From Caenorhabditis remanei (lineage: Eukaryota > Nematoda > Chromadorea > Rhabditida > Rhabditidae), in contig NC_071332.1 in assembly GCF_010183535.1 (NCBI RefSeq), forward strand, positions 17,608,001 to 17,672,000: a DNA stretch of 64,000 bases, in the 5' to 3' direction. Below the pieces are notes generated by a model. It saw only the letters and a program-made list of their open reading frames with translations, did not search any database and was not told the DNA's origin. Positions 23,036 to 34,200 of the stretch are shown here, in pieces (position 1 is the stretch's first letter; the number at the start of each line of letters is the position of its first letter). Both the position numbers and the translations under genes were made by a program.

Positions 23036-24341
23036 AAATGCGTTCATTCCGCTTCCCGACAATTCCCAAATATAAATCAAAGAGTTTTGATTTTTGATTC
23101 CACTCTCTCTTTTCCCGAAAACTTTCCCGATAAGCAACCAATTTTTATTGACTCCTATCATTTGATTTATGCTGATTCTGCACTTTTAACTATTGCGTCA
23201 CATGACAATCGACCTTGATAAGAAAATGCAACTAAGTATGGAAGCGTTGTAAGTCTCTAATAGTGTTGGTGGGCCAATAGTCAGAGCTCAAACGGGGAAG
23301 ACTAAGCCTAAGTATGGTATGCAAGCTCAATCGAAGGCCTAACAGTTTTGAAGAAGTAGTGAGTGTTTGAAATTTCAAAATAGTGAAAATTAACGATCTT
23401 TGAAGACATTTGGTGAGTAGGAAAGTCGACAGGACCGCGCGATAATATTTAAATAGGGAACGGCACAGAATGAAAATACATATTCTTGACTATTTTCCTA
23501 AAAATAAGTGTCCTGTTAGAGATCTGACCTTTTATCTTACATGCCCTTTTTGTATACTGAAAAAAAGCATTCAAATCAAAATTTCTCTCGTAAATGGGGG
23601 GTACCCCCCTAATTTTTTTGCAGAACAATAATGTACATCTTTTGCACTTTTTACCCTTAACAGGAAAAAAATGAATAATCCCGTTAAATTTTTTTAGAGC
23701 TGTTTGAAATTTTCGAAAATTCGAGTTGGTGTCAGTTTTTTTAAAAATTTGACACTCAAAAAAAACTTTTTTTTACAAATTCAATTTTTATTCTTGAAGC
23801 CCTTGAAATTTGCTATTTTTATGATATAATCCTTTCTTTTCAATATTACATCTAGCCAGTGAAAAAATTGATTTAGAAAATTTTTCGAAAAAAAACTTTT
23901 TTTTTGAAAAATCTTAATTTTTCAAAAACCAGGTCACGTCACAGGAAAACCCGTTATATCTTATATATCCTTCGCAAAACTCATCAAATGAGCAAAAAAA
24001 ATCGGTACTTTAGGGGGGGGGCAATCAAAGTACATTCCATGTAAGGTAATAAGCCTAAGCCTGAGAGATTTAGAGATTAAGCCTAAGACCTCAAGGCTCA
24101 AGTCTAACCTTGCTAGCCTAAGCCTAAACTTGCAAGTCTAAAAGCATAAGCCTAATGTGATAAGCCTAAGCCCACAAGACTCGGCCACAGTTGCTAAGCC
24201 TAAAATCTAAAACTAAAAGCAGAACTCCACTGCCAGATCACGACGAACTCGAATTCCAGCACCAATGATCTATTCCGAGCGACCCTTCTTTTTACGTCAC
24301 AACCGATCCTTTACATAAATCAAATTTTAATTCCGGCACAC
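23036..24341. other. spacer between divergent cathepsin genes
   Basis: No coding sequence is recognised. There are AT-rich tracts and, from about 24045 to 24215, degenerate AAGCCTAAGCCTAA units. This is the shared upstream region of the minus-strand cathepsin-like gene and cpr-1. Confidence 0.5.
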
Positions 24342-24363
24342 TGATAACAACTCCCCCCGATAA
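24342..24363 (+). promoter_or_regulatory. paired GATA sites of the cpr-1 promoter
   Basis: TGATAA (24342-24347) and CGATAA (24358-24363) lie 65-86 bases before the cpr-1 ATG. Paired GATA sites bound by ELT-2 drive gut expression of C. elegans gut proteases, cpr-1/gcp-1 being a classical case. The same TGATAA core is found upstream of the other CPR and CUB-like genes in this window. Confidence 0.65.
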
Positions 24364-24427
24364 GCACCTTCCCTTTCACTACTTAAACCCTATCAAAGCG
24401 GGAAATTAGGTCAGATTCGTCTTCTAA

Positions 24428-25984
24428 ATGTGGAAGCTCTCCGCCCTCCTCCTCGTGGCCTCTGCCTCCGCCGTCGTCCTTCCAGGACACCGTGAGGCAC
24501 CGGAACTCACCGGACAAGCTCTTATCGACTATGTGAACACTGCTCAGAAATTGTGGACCGCCGGACATCAAGTGATCCCAAAGGAGAAGATTACCAAGAA
24601 GTTGATGGATGTGAAGTACTTGGTTCCCCACAAGGATGAAGACATCGTTGCCACTGAAGTCGCCGACGCCATTCCAGACTCTTTCGATGCTAGAGACAAG
24701 TGGTCAAGCTGTGTATCGATCAATAACATCAGAGATCAATCGGATTGTGGATCATGCTGGGCGTTCGCTGCCGCCGAGGCGATCTCCGACAGAACTTGCA
24801 TCGCATCGAATGGAGCTGTCAACACTTTGTTGTCTTCTCAAGATCTTTTGTCTTGCTGTGTCGGAATTTTGAGCTGTGGAAATGGGTGAGTTGGGGTCGC
24901 GGTATCTGAGATTCCACTCTTTTTGGTGGTGGTAATGTAGCGCCAGAGTGTTTAGTTTTGGTTTCAAACTTTTTTAATAGCCTCAGAACGTCAGGCCAAG
25001 TCTAATTCGTAAGCCTAAGATTGTAATCCTCAGACTGAGATCGTTGGCTTAAGCCTAAGGCCGTATGCCTAAACCGAAAAACGGTAAGACTGAAATCGTA
25101 AGCCTAAGCCGTAAAAACCGACAGGCAGTATGCTTGATGTGATGAGTCTGAAACCGTAAGCCTAAGATCGTTAGCCTGAACATGAAGCCGTAAGTTTAAG
25201 ACTAAGGCCGTAAAACGGATGCCGTGAGTTTAAAACCGTAAGCCGATTAGCCAATGCCTCGGATCCTAAGCCTGAGTCTGAAATCTCTAGCCTAAGTTAA
25301 AAATCTTTAGCCTAAGCTTAAAATCGTAAGTCTAACCAGACAAATCCTTTAATTTTCCAGTTGTGAAGGAGGTTACCCAATCCAAGCCTGGAAATGGTGG
25401 GTCAAACACGGTCTCGTCACCGGCGGATCCTACGAATCTCAGTTCGGATGCAAGCCATACTCGATCGCCCCATGCGGACAGACTGTCAACGGTGTCACCT
25501 GGCCAAAGTGCCCAGAAGACACTGAGCCAACTCCAAAGTGTGTCGAGGCATGCACATCAAACAACACCTACCCAACAGGATATCTTCAGGATAAACATTT
25601 CGGTTAGTCTATTTGGTTTTGGGCAATCTGACACACACATTTTCAGGAGCCACCGCTTATGCCGTCGGAAAGAAGGTCGAGCAAATCCAAACCGAAATTC
25701 TTGCTCACGGACCAATTGAAGTCGCTTTCACCGTCTATGAAGATTTCTACCAATACACTACCGGAGTCTACGTGCATACCGCCGGAAAGTCTCTCGGAGG
25801 TCATGCAGTCAAGATTCTCGGATGGGGAGTCGACAACGGAACCCCATATTGGCTCGTTGCCAACTCCTGGAACGTCAACTGGGGAGAGAAGGGATATTTC
25901 CGTATCATCAGAGGACTCAACGAGTGTGGAATCGAGCATTCAGCTGTCGCTGGACTTCCAGACTTGGATCGTCATAATGCTTAG
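24428..25984 (+). CDS. cpr-1: cathepsin B-like cysteine protease CPR-1
   Basis: Three exons (24428-24885, 25361-25602, 25647-25984) give 345 residues. A signal peptide ([15 protein letters not shown]) is followed by a propeptide (KLWTAGHQ) and a peptidase C1A domain beginning near [10 protein letters not shown]. The catalytic Cys is in DCGSCWAF, His in [11 protein letters not shown] and Asn in [11 protein letters not shown]. The occluding loop [13 protein letters not shown] lacks the His-His pair of vertebrate cathepsin B, so exopeptidase activity may be reduced. It is likely secreted into the gut lumen to digest bacterial protein. Intron 1 is full of AAGCCTAAG units. AATAAA at 26061-26066 is the poly(A) signal. 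The protein is very close to what I recall of C. elegans CPR-1. Confidence 0.95.
24990..25345. repeat. degenerate TTAGGC (GCCTAA) array in cpr-1 intron 1
   Basis: Repeated AAGCCTAAG, CCGTAAGCCTAAG and similar units are the complement of the nematode telomere repeat TTAGGC, diluted by short insertions such as CCGTA and ATCGT. The paralogous gene's intron 1 (29880-30615) has the same type of array in the same position. Confidence 0.75.
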
Positions 25985-26486
25985 GTTTTGTGCTTGTCTG
26001 TTATTGATTGATTTTTTAAAATCTGATCTTCAGGGATGTGTATATTATTTATATGTACCGAATAAAGAATGTTTCTTGTAAGTTCGCTCTATGGAGAATC
26101 AGAGTTGGCAGGATTTGATATACCTAAGTTCGCGTTCTTGAGCATGGCGCATCGGATATGGGTTCGGTGCACCATGTGACGAGTTTTTTTTTGAATTTTT
26201 GACAGTTTTCGGGGTTTTAGACAGTTTTTCGCGGATTGAGCCTCAAGACCACTGCCTTCAAAATACAAAACAAATTTTAGTTTTATTGAAATCAATGACA
26301 TCACCCACTTTACCATAACATAATGACTCATTTTTTTAAACCTAAACATTTCTGAACTCACAGACCGTTTTTTGTGACGTAGAATCGAGTTCTTATCAAC
26401 AAAATTAGTTCACAATATTCGTGAATATAAACGCTTTTGAATTATTTCAACATTTGTATTATTGTTCAATCAGAAAAAAAAAACAA

Positions 26487-29102
26487 ATGATTCTTTTATT
26501 ATTAATATCTTGCTTTACTACTGTAATCATAGCAGATGTTCCAGGTTAGAGTGAAAATTGTTGAATTGTTTAATTGCTTATAACAACTTATTTTAGAATG
26601 TACCAACGGTGTGAGGACATTTGACCCTCCGCAGAATAGGAGTGTTCTTCTTTGGTATCCGACTAATTTCACCAATACGACACCGATTTTTCCAGCGAAT
26701 TATGAATGTGAATATCAGGTTAGTGAGCTTATCAGTAAATGGCAATAGAGCGCGATTGCATACACATAAATAAAATTGAGTGATGATAACAACGACTAAA
26801 ACCATACTTTCAAGCAGGGCCTAACTCGCTATATTGTGAGCTGAAAAATATACCAAAATGTAGATCTCGGCGAGTTCTATATCTGTGACCTACTACAGGC
26901 CGGATGGCTAGTCGCTAATATGACGCGGCTATAATTAAGGCTCTCGTACGGTCGCCCGCAGCATGCGGCTTTCAGGACCGGCGAGGTCGCCGATTAACCA
27001 AATGGGCTGAATTTTTGCACATCGATTAGGCGAATCAGAGTTAATCTTACTACTCCTTTAAATTTCGAATTTTAAATACAAAATTGACAAATCGTGCATA
27101 TGTTTTCATCGACATCGCGGATGCTTCTCGATGGGTCAAAACTCGGTTGACTGAAGGATTTTTTGAGATTCAAGATCTACGGACTCGATATTACCAGGGA
27201 CCAATCGAATAAACTATTTTCAGATCACCGTACCCCAAGGATGGTTTGTGCGAATAACACTGTCAGTATACTGTAAGAAAGACATTGAACCGGTTCTTAT
27301 CACAGACCAGTTGCAGAGAACGGAACGGTAAGCTTATTCAGTTTTATGTGCTTTTTTTAATCTGGCAATATACTTTCAGAGTAACCAATGTCGATGAACA
27401 ACGATATTACTTTATAGCTCCTGGTGGGAAAATCAAGTTAACCACTAACGATGAAAGAGTCCAATTTGGGTTTTCGTTGTATTGGCAGCAATGTTGGTTC
27501 AGTTTTTCTATTTTCAGTCTATCTGAAAAAAAACTTTTTAGACGCTGCCACCCAGCCTCTACAATTAAATGTCTCACTATCCGACACCCAGCCTATCGTT
27601 CTAGAAAGAAACGGGATGAAGCCAGCACTTGTGAAAGCTGACACAAAAGTCTCCGCCACTATTCTATCCCCAGTCTACAACTATTTAATCCAAAACCTTC
27701 GTACCCTTATATTCTTCGATGGTGACTCATGGAACTCAACGAGTCTCGGCACTGGCCTCCAACTTCTTCAAGGGAACACCCAATTCGTATCGAGCGGGAG
27801 CTCAATGACCGTACTCCCCCTCGAATCGTTTTACAACGACTATGGACAAATTGTACTTCAAGACTATGAGCATACTAAGGATATTGCGAGTTTTCAAGGA
27901 TTGAAGTGTACTTTGTATTCGAGATGTGAAGATTTGAAATTGGATGCGTCGGGAGGTCCAGCCGCTTTTCAGTTGTATACACATGATATTCTTTCTGTGG
28001 CAAATGTTTTGACGGAGATTAAGGGTACAGGTAGTCTTGATGTGTATATCGGAGGTGTTACTATAAATAAGACGAATATGATTTCAAGTTATAGGTGAGT
28101 CATCAAGTTCATTTAGAGATCATCACAGATCATCGCGCCAATTTTCAGCGCTGAATCCCAAAACCTCCCGCAAGAATTCCTTGGAGCTTTCAAGACTTTG
28201 GTGCTCACCAATGGAACGGCTAAGCTCACAATGTCTGCATTCTCAAAAACATTCAAGGAAACTGTCACATTTCCACGAAAGGGATTCATAGCTTCCACGG
28301 AATACGGTAGTCTTAGCACTTGTCAAGACTCTCACTCAGTGGTGACGTCACTGATGATAGCAAAGTTTAGAATCAGTATACGGGATGTTGATTTGAGTGG
28401 ATATGCGACATTGGATATAAATGGTTATAAGAACGAAACATTGGTTTTTGCTAGATCGTAAGTTTTTTCGCTGTAAATAAAAACTTACACTGACACAGAT
28501 TTTTTGAGTGGCCGGAATTTGAGTTATTTGGCTTCGAGACGTTTCTAAACCAGTAATTTTAAAACCGGACGTTTTGAAACTATGACACACCAAATGGTTT
28601 TAAAACGTCCGGTTTCCAAATGTCTGGTGTCAAAACCTCCCCTAGTTATTTTGTCAGTGTAAAACTAACTTGTTTTTATGTGAATCGGAAAAAATATGCT
28701 TTCGAAACGTCAAGGTTTCAAAATGTCTCGGTTTCAGAACTTCCTGGAACCAAAATTCAAAAATCGCAGGAAAATTCCAAAAAACAATGCTTTCAAGTGC
28801 AAATTTACGGGATTTTTTTGCAGTTTTACATTTAGGGGTTGAAAATTTTGGTCACTGTAACTGGCAAAAATTTTTACACTGACCAAAGTTTTTGACATTT
28901 GACATCTTTTTTCAGCTACTACCATTCTCATATCCCCATTGAGCAGGAAGGGTTCTATGGTGACACGCTGGATGTGAAATATACCACTTATGAATCCCCT
29001 AACAATGGATTTTTTCTGGATTTTCAAATGGAAAACGGTGCTTTCAATTCATTATTTTTGCATGTTCTGTGTCTTGTTTTGATATTTGAATTTTTCTTGT
29101 AA
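26487..29102 (+). CDS. CUB-like domain secreted or GPI-anchored protein
   Basis: Seven exons (26487-26544, 26597-26718, 27224-27327, 27380-27492, 27542-28094, 28149-28457, 28916-29102) make 481 codons with no break. A signal peptide (MILLLLISCFTTVIIA) leads into a CUB-like domain with several N-glycosylation sites (NRS, NFT, NVS, NST). A long beta-rich region contains FFDGDSWNSTSLG and YNDYGQIVLQDYEH. The C-terminus SLFLHVLCLVLIFEFFL looks like a GPI-attachment signal. Nematode CUB-like proteins are often induced in the intestine on infection and are under PMK-1/DAF-16 control; their biochemical role is unknown. It lies between two cathepsin B genes on the same strand, with a TGATAA (minus) at 26393-26398 upstream. 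Confidence 0.88.
26812..26937. repeat. dispersed AGATCTCGGCGAG repeat in intron 2 of the CUB-like gene
   Basis: This has the full family order: GCCTAACTCGCTATATTGTG, AGCTGAAAAATATACC, AAATGTAGATCTCGGCGAG, CTGTGACCTACTACAGGCCG and GATGGCTAGTCGCTAATATG. It is one arm only, within intron 2 (26719-27223). No coding capacity. Confidence 0.65.
28480..28912. repeat. AAACGTCC / TTACACTGAC dispersed repeat (intron 6 of CUB-like gene)
   Basis: Repeated units TTTTAAAACGTCCGGTTTC, TTTCGAAACGTCAAGGTTTC and TTGTCAGTGTAAAAC in both orientations make this intron fold back. The same family appears at about 33960-34010, 34755-34880, 35440-35880 and 53640-53720, often bounded by TTACACTGAC or GTCAGTGTAA. It is probably a MITE family; the ends could not be fixed. 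Confidence 0.55.
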
Positions 29103-29191
29103 CAATATGTACATAAAAGCGGAAATGAAATGACTAGCACCCGGGGGCGGCACAATAGGTACTATGCATTTTCCCTAACTCATCATACCAC

Positions 29192-29197
29192 TGATAA
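29192..29197 (+). promoter_or_regulatory. GATA site upstream of second cathepsin gene
   Basis: TGATAA lies 68 bases before the ATG at 29265, at a position comparable to the GATA pair of cpr-1. Inferred intestinal GATA-factor site. Confidence 0.5.
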
Positions 29198-29264
29198 CAC
29201 CTGCAAACCAATAAAAGTGAGTCAAGCTCTTTTCCCTCATCAGTTTACTTCATTCTCCAAAATA

Positions 29265-31269
29265 ATGTGGAAACTCGTCACACTACTATTCCTCACTCTC
29301 CTTTCTACAGTAACCCCAACCGATGTTCTTCAACAACGCCTTCAAACTGAGCTACTAATCAATCAGGTAAATTCTGCTCAGCAATTGTGGACCGCTGGAC
29401 ACCAAGATGCTCCGAAAGAGCGGATTCTGAAATACCTGATGAAAGCAGAGCATGTGAAACCTCATCGAGAGGAGGATGTTGTTCAAGTCGACGTCGCCGA
29501 TGCTATCCCAGATCACTATGATGTCAGAGACCACTTTTCTCAATGCATCTCCGTGAACAACATTCGAGACCAATCGCACTGCGGATCGTGTTGGGCTGTC
29601 GCTGCCGCTGAAGCAATTTCCGACAGAACTTGTATAGCATCGAATGGAGTTGTCAACACTCTGTTGTCCGCTGAAGACATTCTCACGTGTTGTATCGGAG
29701 AGTATTATTGTGGTGATGGGTGAGTTGGTGATAAGATAAGAGAGGAAATGGCGAAGGGGGAAGAAGTTCAATAGATCGGAATTTGATTCCGGAACTGATT
29801 CGGGACAGTTGGAGCCACGTCGCCAATTAGGCTTATTATCAAATTGTTAGAAGTTCCGTTCGTGAGGTGGTTTTGCCTAATCACATTACCCTACGGCTTA
29901 TATCGTCAACCTTAGCCTCAGACAATAATCGTTAAGCCTAAGGTTCAGTCAAAAGCTGTTCACCTAAGTATTTCGTTATATTAAGATGATGGATATCGTG
30001 CGGTTTAGCCTAAACTCGTTAGTTTAAGCACATTAGCCTAAGCTTGAAATCGTTGCTCTACTCATAAGGTCACCTGCTTAAACCTAAAAGTGTCAGGCTA
30101 AGACTTTCACCTCAAGTTGAAGGTTGTGAACCTAAGCCAAGTAATGTTCCAAAAATCAATCAAGCTCGTAAGGTTCAGCAAACTCCGTTAGCCGATGTCT
30201 GAGATTCCATACCGGATCCTGAGATAGTCTGTCTCAGACTGTTAGCCCGGCGTCGTCTAGATCCCTGAATCTTGAGTTGAAGCTGATATTGTTGGCCTAA
30301 ACTTAAAATCTTTAGCCTTAGATTCAGATTTTTAGGCTAAACCTAAAGTCAGGGGGGGGGGGGTCAGCCTCAGCGTTGGAATTTGAGAGAAAGCTTAAGA
30401 AAGTTAACCTAAATTTATCCATAGCCTAAAATCTTTAGCCTATGCCTAAGATTGTTAGTCTAAACCCAGCCTAAGGCAAAAATCTTCATCCTCAGCTTCG
30501 GATTTTGAGCCTAAGCCTAAGATCTTTAGTCTGAGCCTCGGATCTTAAGCCTGAGTCTGAAATCTCTAGCCTAAGTTCAAAATCTTTAGCCTACGCTTAA
30601 AATCGTAAGTCTAACCTTACAATTCCGTCATTCTCCAGTTGCGAAGGAGGTTACCCAATCCAAGCCTGGAAGTACTGGGTCAAAAACGGACTCGTCACCG
30701 GAGGATCCTACGAATCTCAATTCGGATGCAAGCCATACTCCATCGCCCCATGCGGACAGACTGTCAACGGTGTCACCTGGCCAAAGTGCCCGAATAGTGA
30801 CGCGGATACCCCTAAGTGTGTAGATCACTGCACCTCGAATAGCTCCTACCCGATTCCATATGAGAAGGATAAGCATTATGGTGAGTATGGAGCGGTTGTA
30901 TTCAGAATTTAGATCTCAAGTGTATAATTTCCAGGAGCCACTGCTTATGCAGTCAGTCGTAAAGTCGATCAAATCCAATCGGAGATCCTTAAAAACGGCC
31001 CGGTCGAGGTGGGATTCACGGTGTATGCTGACTTTTATCAATACAAATCGGGAGTCTACGTTCATGTCGCTGGACCAGAACTCGGTGGCCATGCAGTCAA
31101 GTTGCTTGGATGGGGAGTGGATAATGGGACTCCGTATTGGCTCGCTGCGAATTCATGGAACACGAATTGGGGGGAGAATGGGTATTTCAGAATTCTGCGA
31201 GGAGTGAATGAGTGTGGAATCGAGTCGCAAGTGGTGGCAGGGATGCCCGATTTGGAGAGACATAATTGA
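29265..31269 (+). CDS. cathepsin B-like cysteine protease, cpr-1 paralogue
   Basis: Three exons (29265-29719, 30639-30880, 30935-31269) with the same phases as cpr-1 encode 343 residues. A signal peptide ([19 protein letters not shown]) and a propeptide ([13 protein letters not shown]) precede a C1A domain with Cys in [12 protein letters not shown], His in [11 protein letters not shown] and Asn in [16 protein letters not shown] is changed to WAV next to the active Cys. The occluding loop is [13 protein letters not shown] without a His-His pair. Exon 2 is nearly identical to that of cpr-1 while exon 1 is more diverged, which suggests gene conversion. I start at the MWKL Met because the in-frame upstream Met at 29130 is followed by no signal peptide. 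AATAAA lies at about 31291. Likely a gut lumen protease. Confidence 0.93.
29880..30615. repeat. degenerate TTAGGC (GCCTAA) array in intron 1 of the cathepsin paralogue
   Basis: About 700 bases consist of AAGCCTAAG, TTAGCCTAAG and related units, with a poly-G interruption near 30352-30363. The end (GAGCCTGAGTCTGAAATCTC onward) closely matches the 3' end of intron 1 of cpr-1, so intron and exon 2 were probably copied together. Confidence 0.75.
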
Positions 31270-34200
31270 TGTGAATTTTTGTATTTCAGGAATAAATATT
31301 TTGAGCATTTTTTTAAAATAGTTTTGTGCTGGGGGTGTATATACAAAGGAACGGCTATAAAAAGTTCTCGTGGGTCCGGTTTCAAAACGTCTTGGTTTCG
31401 AAATGTCCCGATTTTCAAATTTTTTTGTTCTTCAAATTTTTTAGTTCAAATTTCCGAGTTTTTTGAGATTACAGTCTGCCGGAATATCTGTTTATCCGGA
31501 TGTCGTTTTGTCCAGATTCATATTTATCCCAACATCGGTCTGTCCAGACATCTGTCTGCTAGGTACATGTCTGTCCTGATGTCTGTCTGTCCGCAGGACG
31601 GGGTGGAATGGCTTTTTTGTTCATTTTTGGGTTTTTTGGCATATTTTTTCCCGGCGGGACATTACCAATTAGCCGTCCGGCCCGTAGTTGATCACAGATA
31701 TATAACTCGTCGAGATCTATATTTTGTTATATTTTTCAACTCATAAAACTCAGTTTGAAGCGAGTTACGTCCCAGTCAAGTAGGAAGTTTTTATGTGGAG
31801 ACATTTTGAAACATCATCAAAATTTATTAAGTATTTTTTTTTCGAAATCTTATTTTTTGGAATCCCAATCTGATTCTCTTGAAAAAATCGGGTTAAAACT
31901 GGCGGCAGCCACAGAAACTCGAAAATCTGAGGTTTAAAGATTTCCGGGTTGTTGCTCACGGTAAAATTGCTTCTGATGAAAAAAAATTGAAAAAAAAATT
32001 GACCTATAAAAGTGCACTCTTATAGCTCAACTTCGTCCCCCTCAATCGAATAACCCCTCCCCGGATAACAATTTGATCTTCTATCCCTTTCTCCTCAATC
32101 TTTCAACTTTTCCCCCCGCTTCCATCCAGCTGTCATGCGTACGCAATTGTATGTCGAAGCACTTGTTAGTGTACTTACCAGATTTCTTGTGTTAGCTCAC
32201 TCTCTTGTATAAGCTTGCCTTAACCGAAATGTAATTTATTTGTTGTTTACCAAGAAAAGTTGGCTGGTTTGCTAATGGTAAATGTGCTCCACCGGAATCC
32301 CCGGTCATCTGCTGCTTCTGCTGGCGCTGCTAAAGAGGGGGATGGTACACCATATGTATACTGAAATCCGATACTCACCGGATATCTCCTCTCACCGCGC
32401 ATGACAGATGAGGCGATTTATATATTTTTGTGAATGAATGACTAATACGTCACAATACACTTTTTTGCAAAACCGCCCGCTTCAAACTGACTAGGGAAGG
32501 CCCTCGACTCGGTCTGGAGTTACGGGACGCTTTAACGCGCAAAAATCGCAAAAAAATTTCAAAACATTTTTCGCGTGTCAGAAAGGCAATAATTCGTCAT
32601 TTTTCCGAACTTTGACCTTGTTTTTCTTGAATACCAGGCCTCGGGGGCAAGAACTGAATATATATTTGGAATCAGCGTTTTCTCAGCTTTCAAATAATAT
32701 AGGTCACGACCCATAACTCCAGACCGAGTCCATGACCTCCCCTAGTGAGTTTTATAGCCTAAAAAATATACCAAATATAGATCTTGGTGAGTTCTATAGC
32801 TGTGATATGCTACGGGCGGGATGGCTAGTTGTTAATGTACCGCGGGCAGGGCTAGAATAGATTTTAATGATTTTTGCGTTTTTGGAACGTTTTCTCGGTC
32901 GGGGTTTACCCTAAAGCATGGAAATTTGTTTTGTTTCTCCATCAAATTTCCCATGTATAAATGCATAGGCTCTGAAAAACTCCACATGAAGCATCTGCGC
33001 TCCAGTAAATTTAGCGCGAAATTCAAAAAATTTATCCAAAAAACAAATTCTTTATTTATGTATTCAATTTTTCGTACGAAGTTAATCGAAAGTAGCAAGA
33101 AAAATAGAAAAAAGTGATCTGTATTCGAAATCCATGTTAAAAACACGCGATTTGGCTGAGTGGCGACTCAATTGACAACCTGCCAAACTGTGTGCAAATG
33201 CGCTACACTAGACTTCCGGTTTTACCGGAAAATTTTTGAATTTGTACTAAATATGACCCTTTGAAATGTTTTTGCAAGCAATGCATAGTATATAACTCGA
33301 AATTTTAGAAAACACTCAAAAATTCTCGAAATAGGTAAATTAACGACTAGCCACCCCGCCCGTAGTAGATCACAGATATAGAACTCGCCGAGATCTTCAT
33401 TTTGATATAATTTTCAGCCCATAACATTGAGTTTCCAGCGAGTTACGTGTCGGCCCGATCTACTTTAGCTAATTCATATTCTCTTGTCAATCAATCGTGT
33501 ACATTTTCCACTTCCGGTTGTCTTATAAAGCTGGCTAATTGCGTAGGTTATCCAAAAATGCACTGTGACAATAACTTCCATCGTGTACTCCTCGTGGTCA
33601 AGTTAGCTTTTTTTATTTGTCGAAGTTATTCTTAGGCCCCGGACCAGACCCCGGACCCCCCATCCCCTCCTTCCTTTCAATTATTCATAATTCAAGTTAA
33701 GCATGATGCCAAAACATGACCTCTTTTCTGAAACAACTTGTCTACATCATCCATCATAATTTCCCCTTTTTCAGATAAAATAACAATTTTTGAATAGATC
33801 TCTGTTTTGTCTCGGTGAGATAGAGCGTGACTGCCACGTCATACTTTTCCCCGGGGGGAATAAGGGAACCTCGGGTGACTAATTAATTAGATTTTACGGG
33901 TGTTGAGGTTTTAGCATTCGTTCGGTAGTAGTTGTCACATTGAATTTCTAGTAGCATTGACTCCAGGACGTTTCAAAACCAAGAGACATTTCGAAACCGG
34001 AGTTTTAAACTAGTCTCGTTTTTGGTCTTGTTGTGTTTCGTTTTTTATATAAATTTTTATATGACCGGAAGGCTGAAGACGTGAGAATTCTGAATCTGTA
34101 TTCAAAACTTTTGTAGCTCATAAACCGGCCGAAATACGATGACGTGTAACTCGGCTGGTTTTCAACCTTCGGAAAGTTTGAAAACAGATTCAGAATCTTC

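Noticed and set aside
26938..27010. Possible tRNA-like GC-rich fold (GGCTCTCGTACGGTCGCC)
   Set aside because: No cloverleaf with A-box and B-box could be drawn, and it sits in an intron next to a dispersed repeat.
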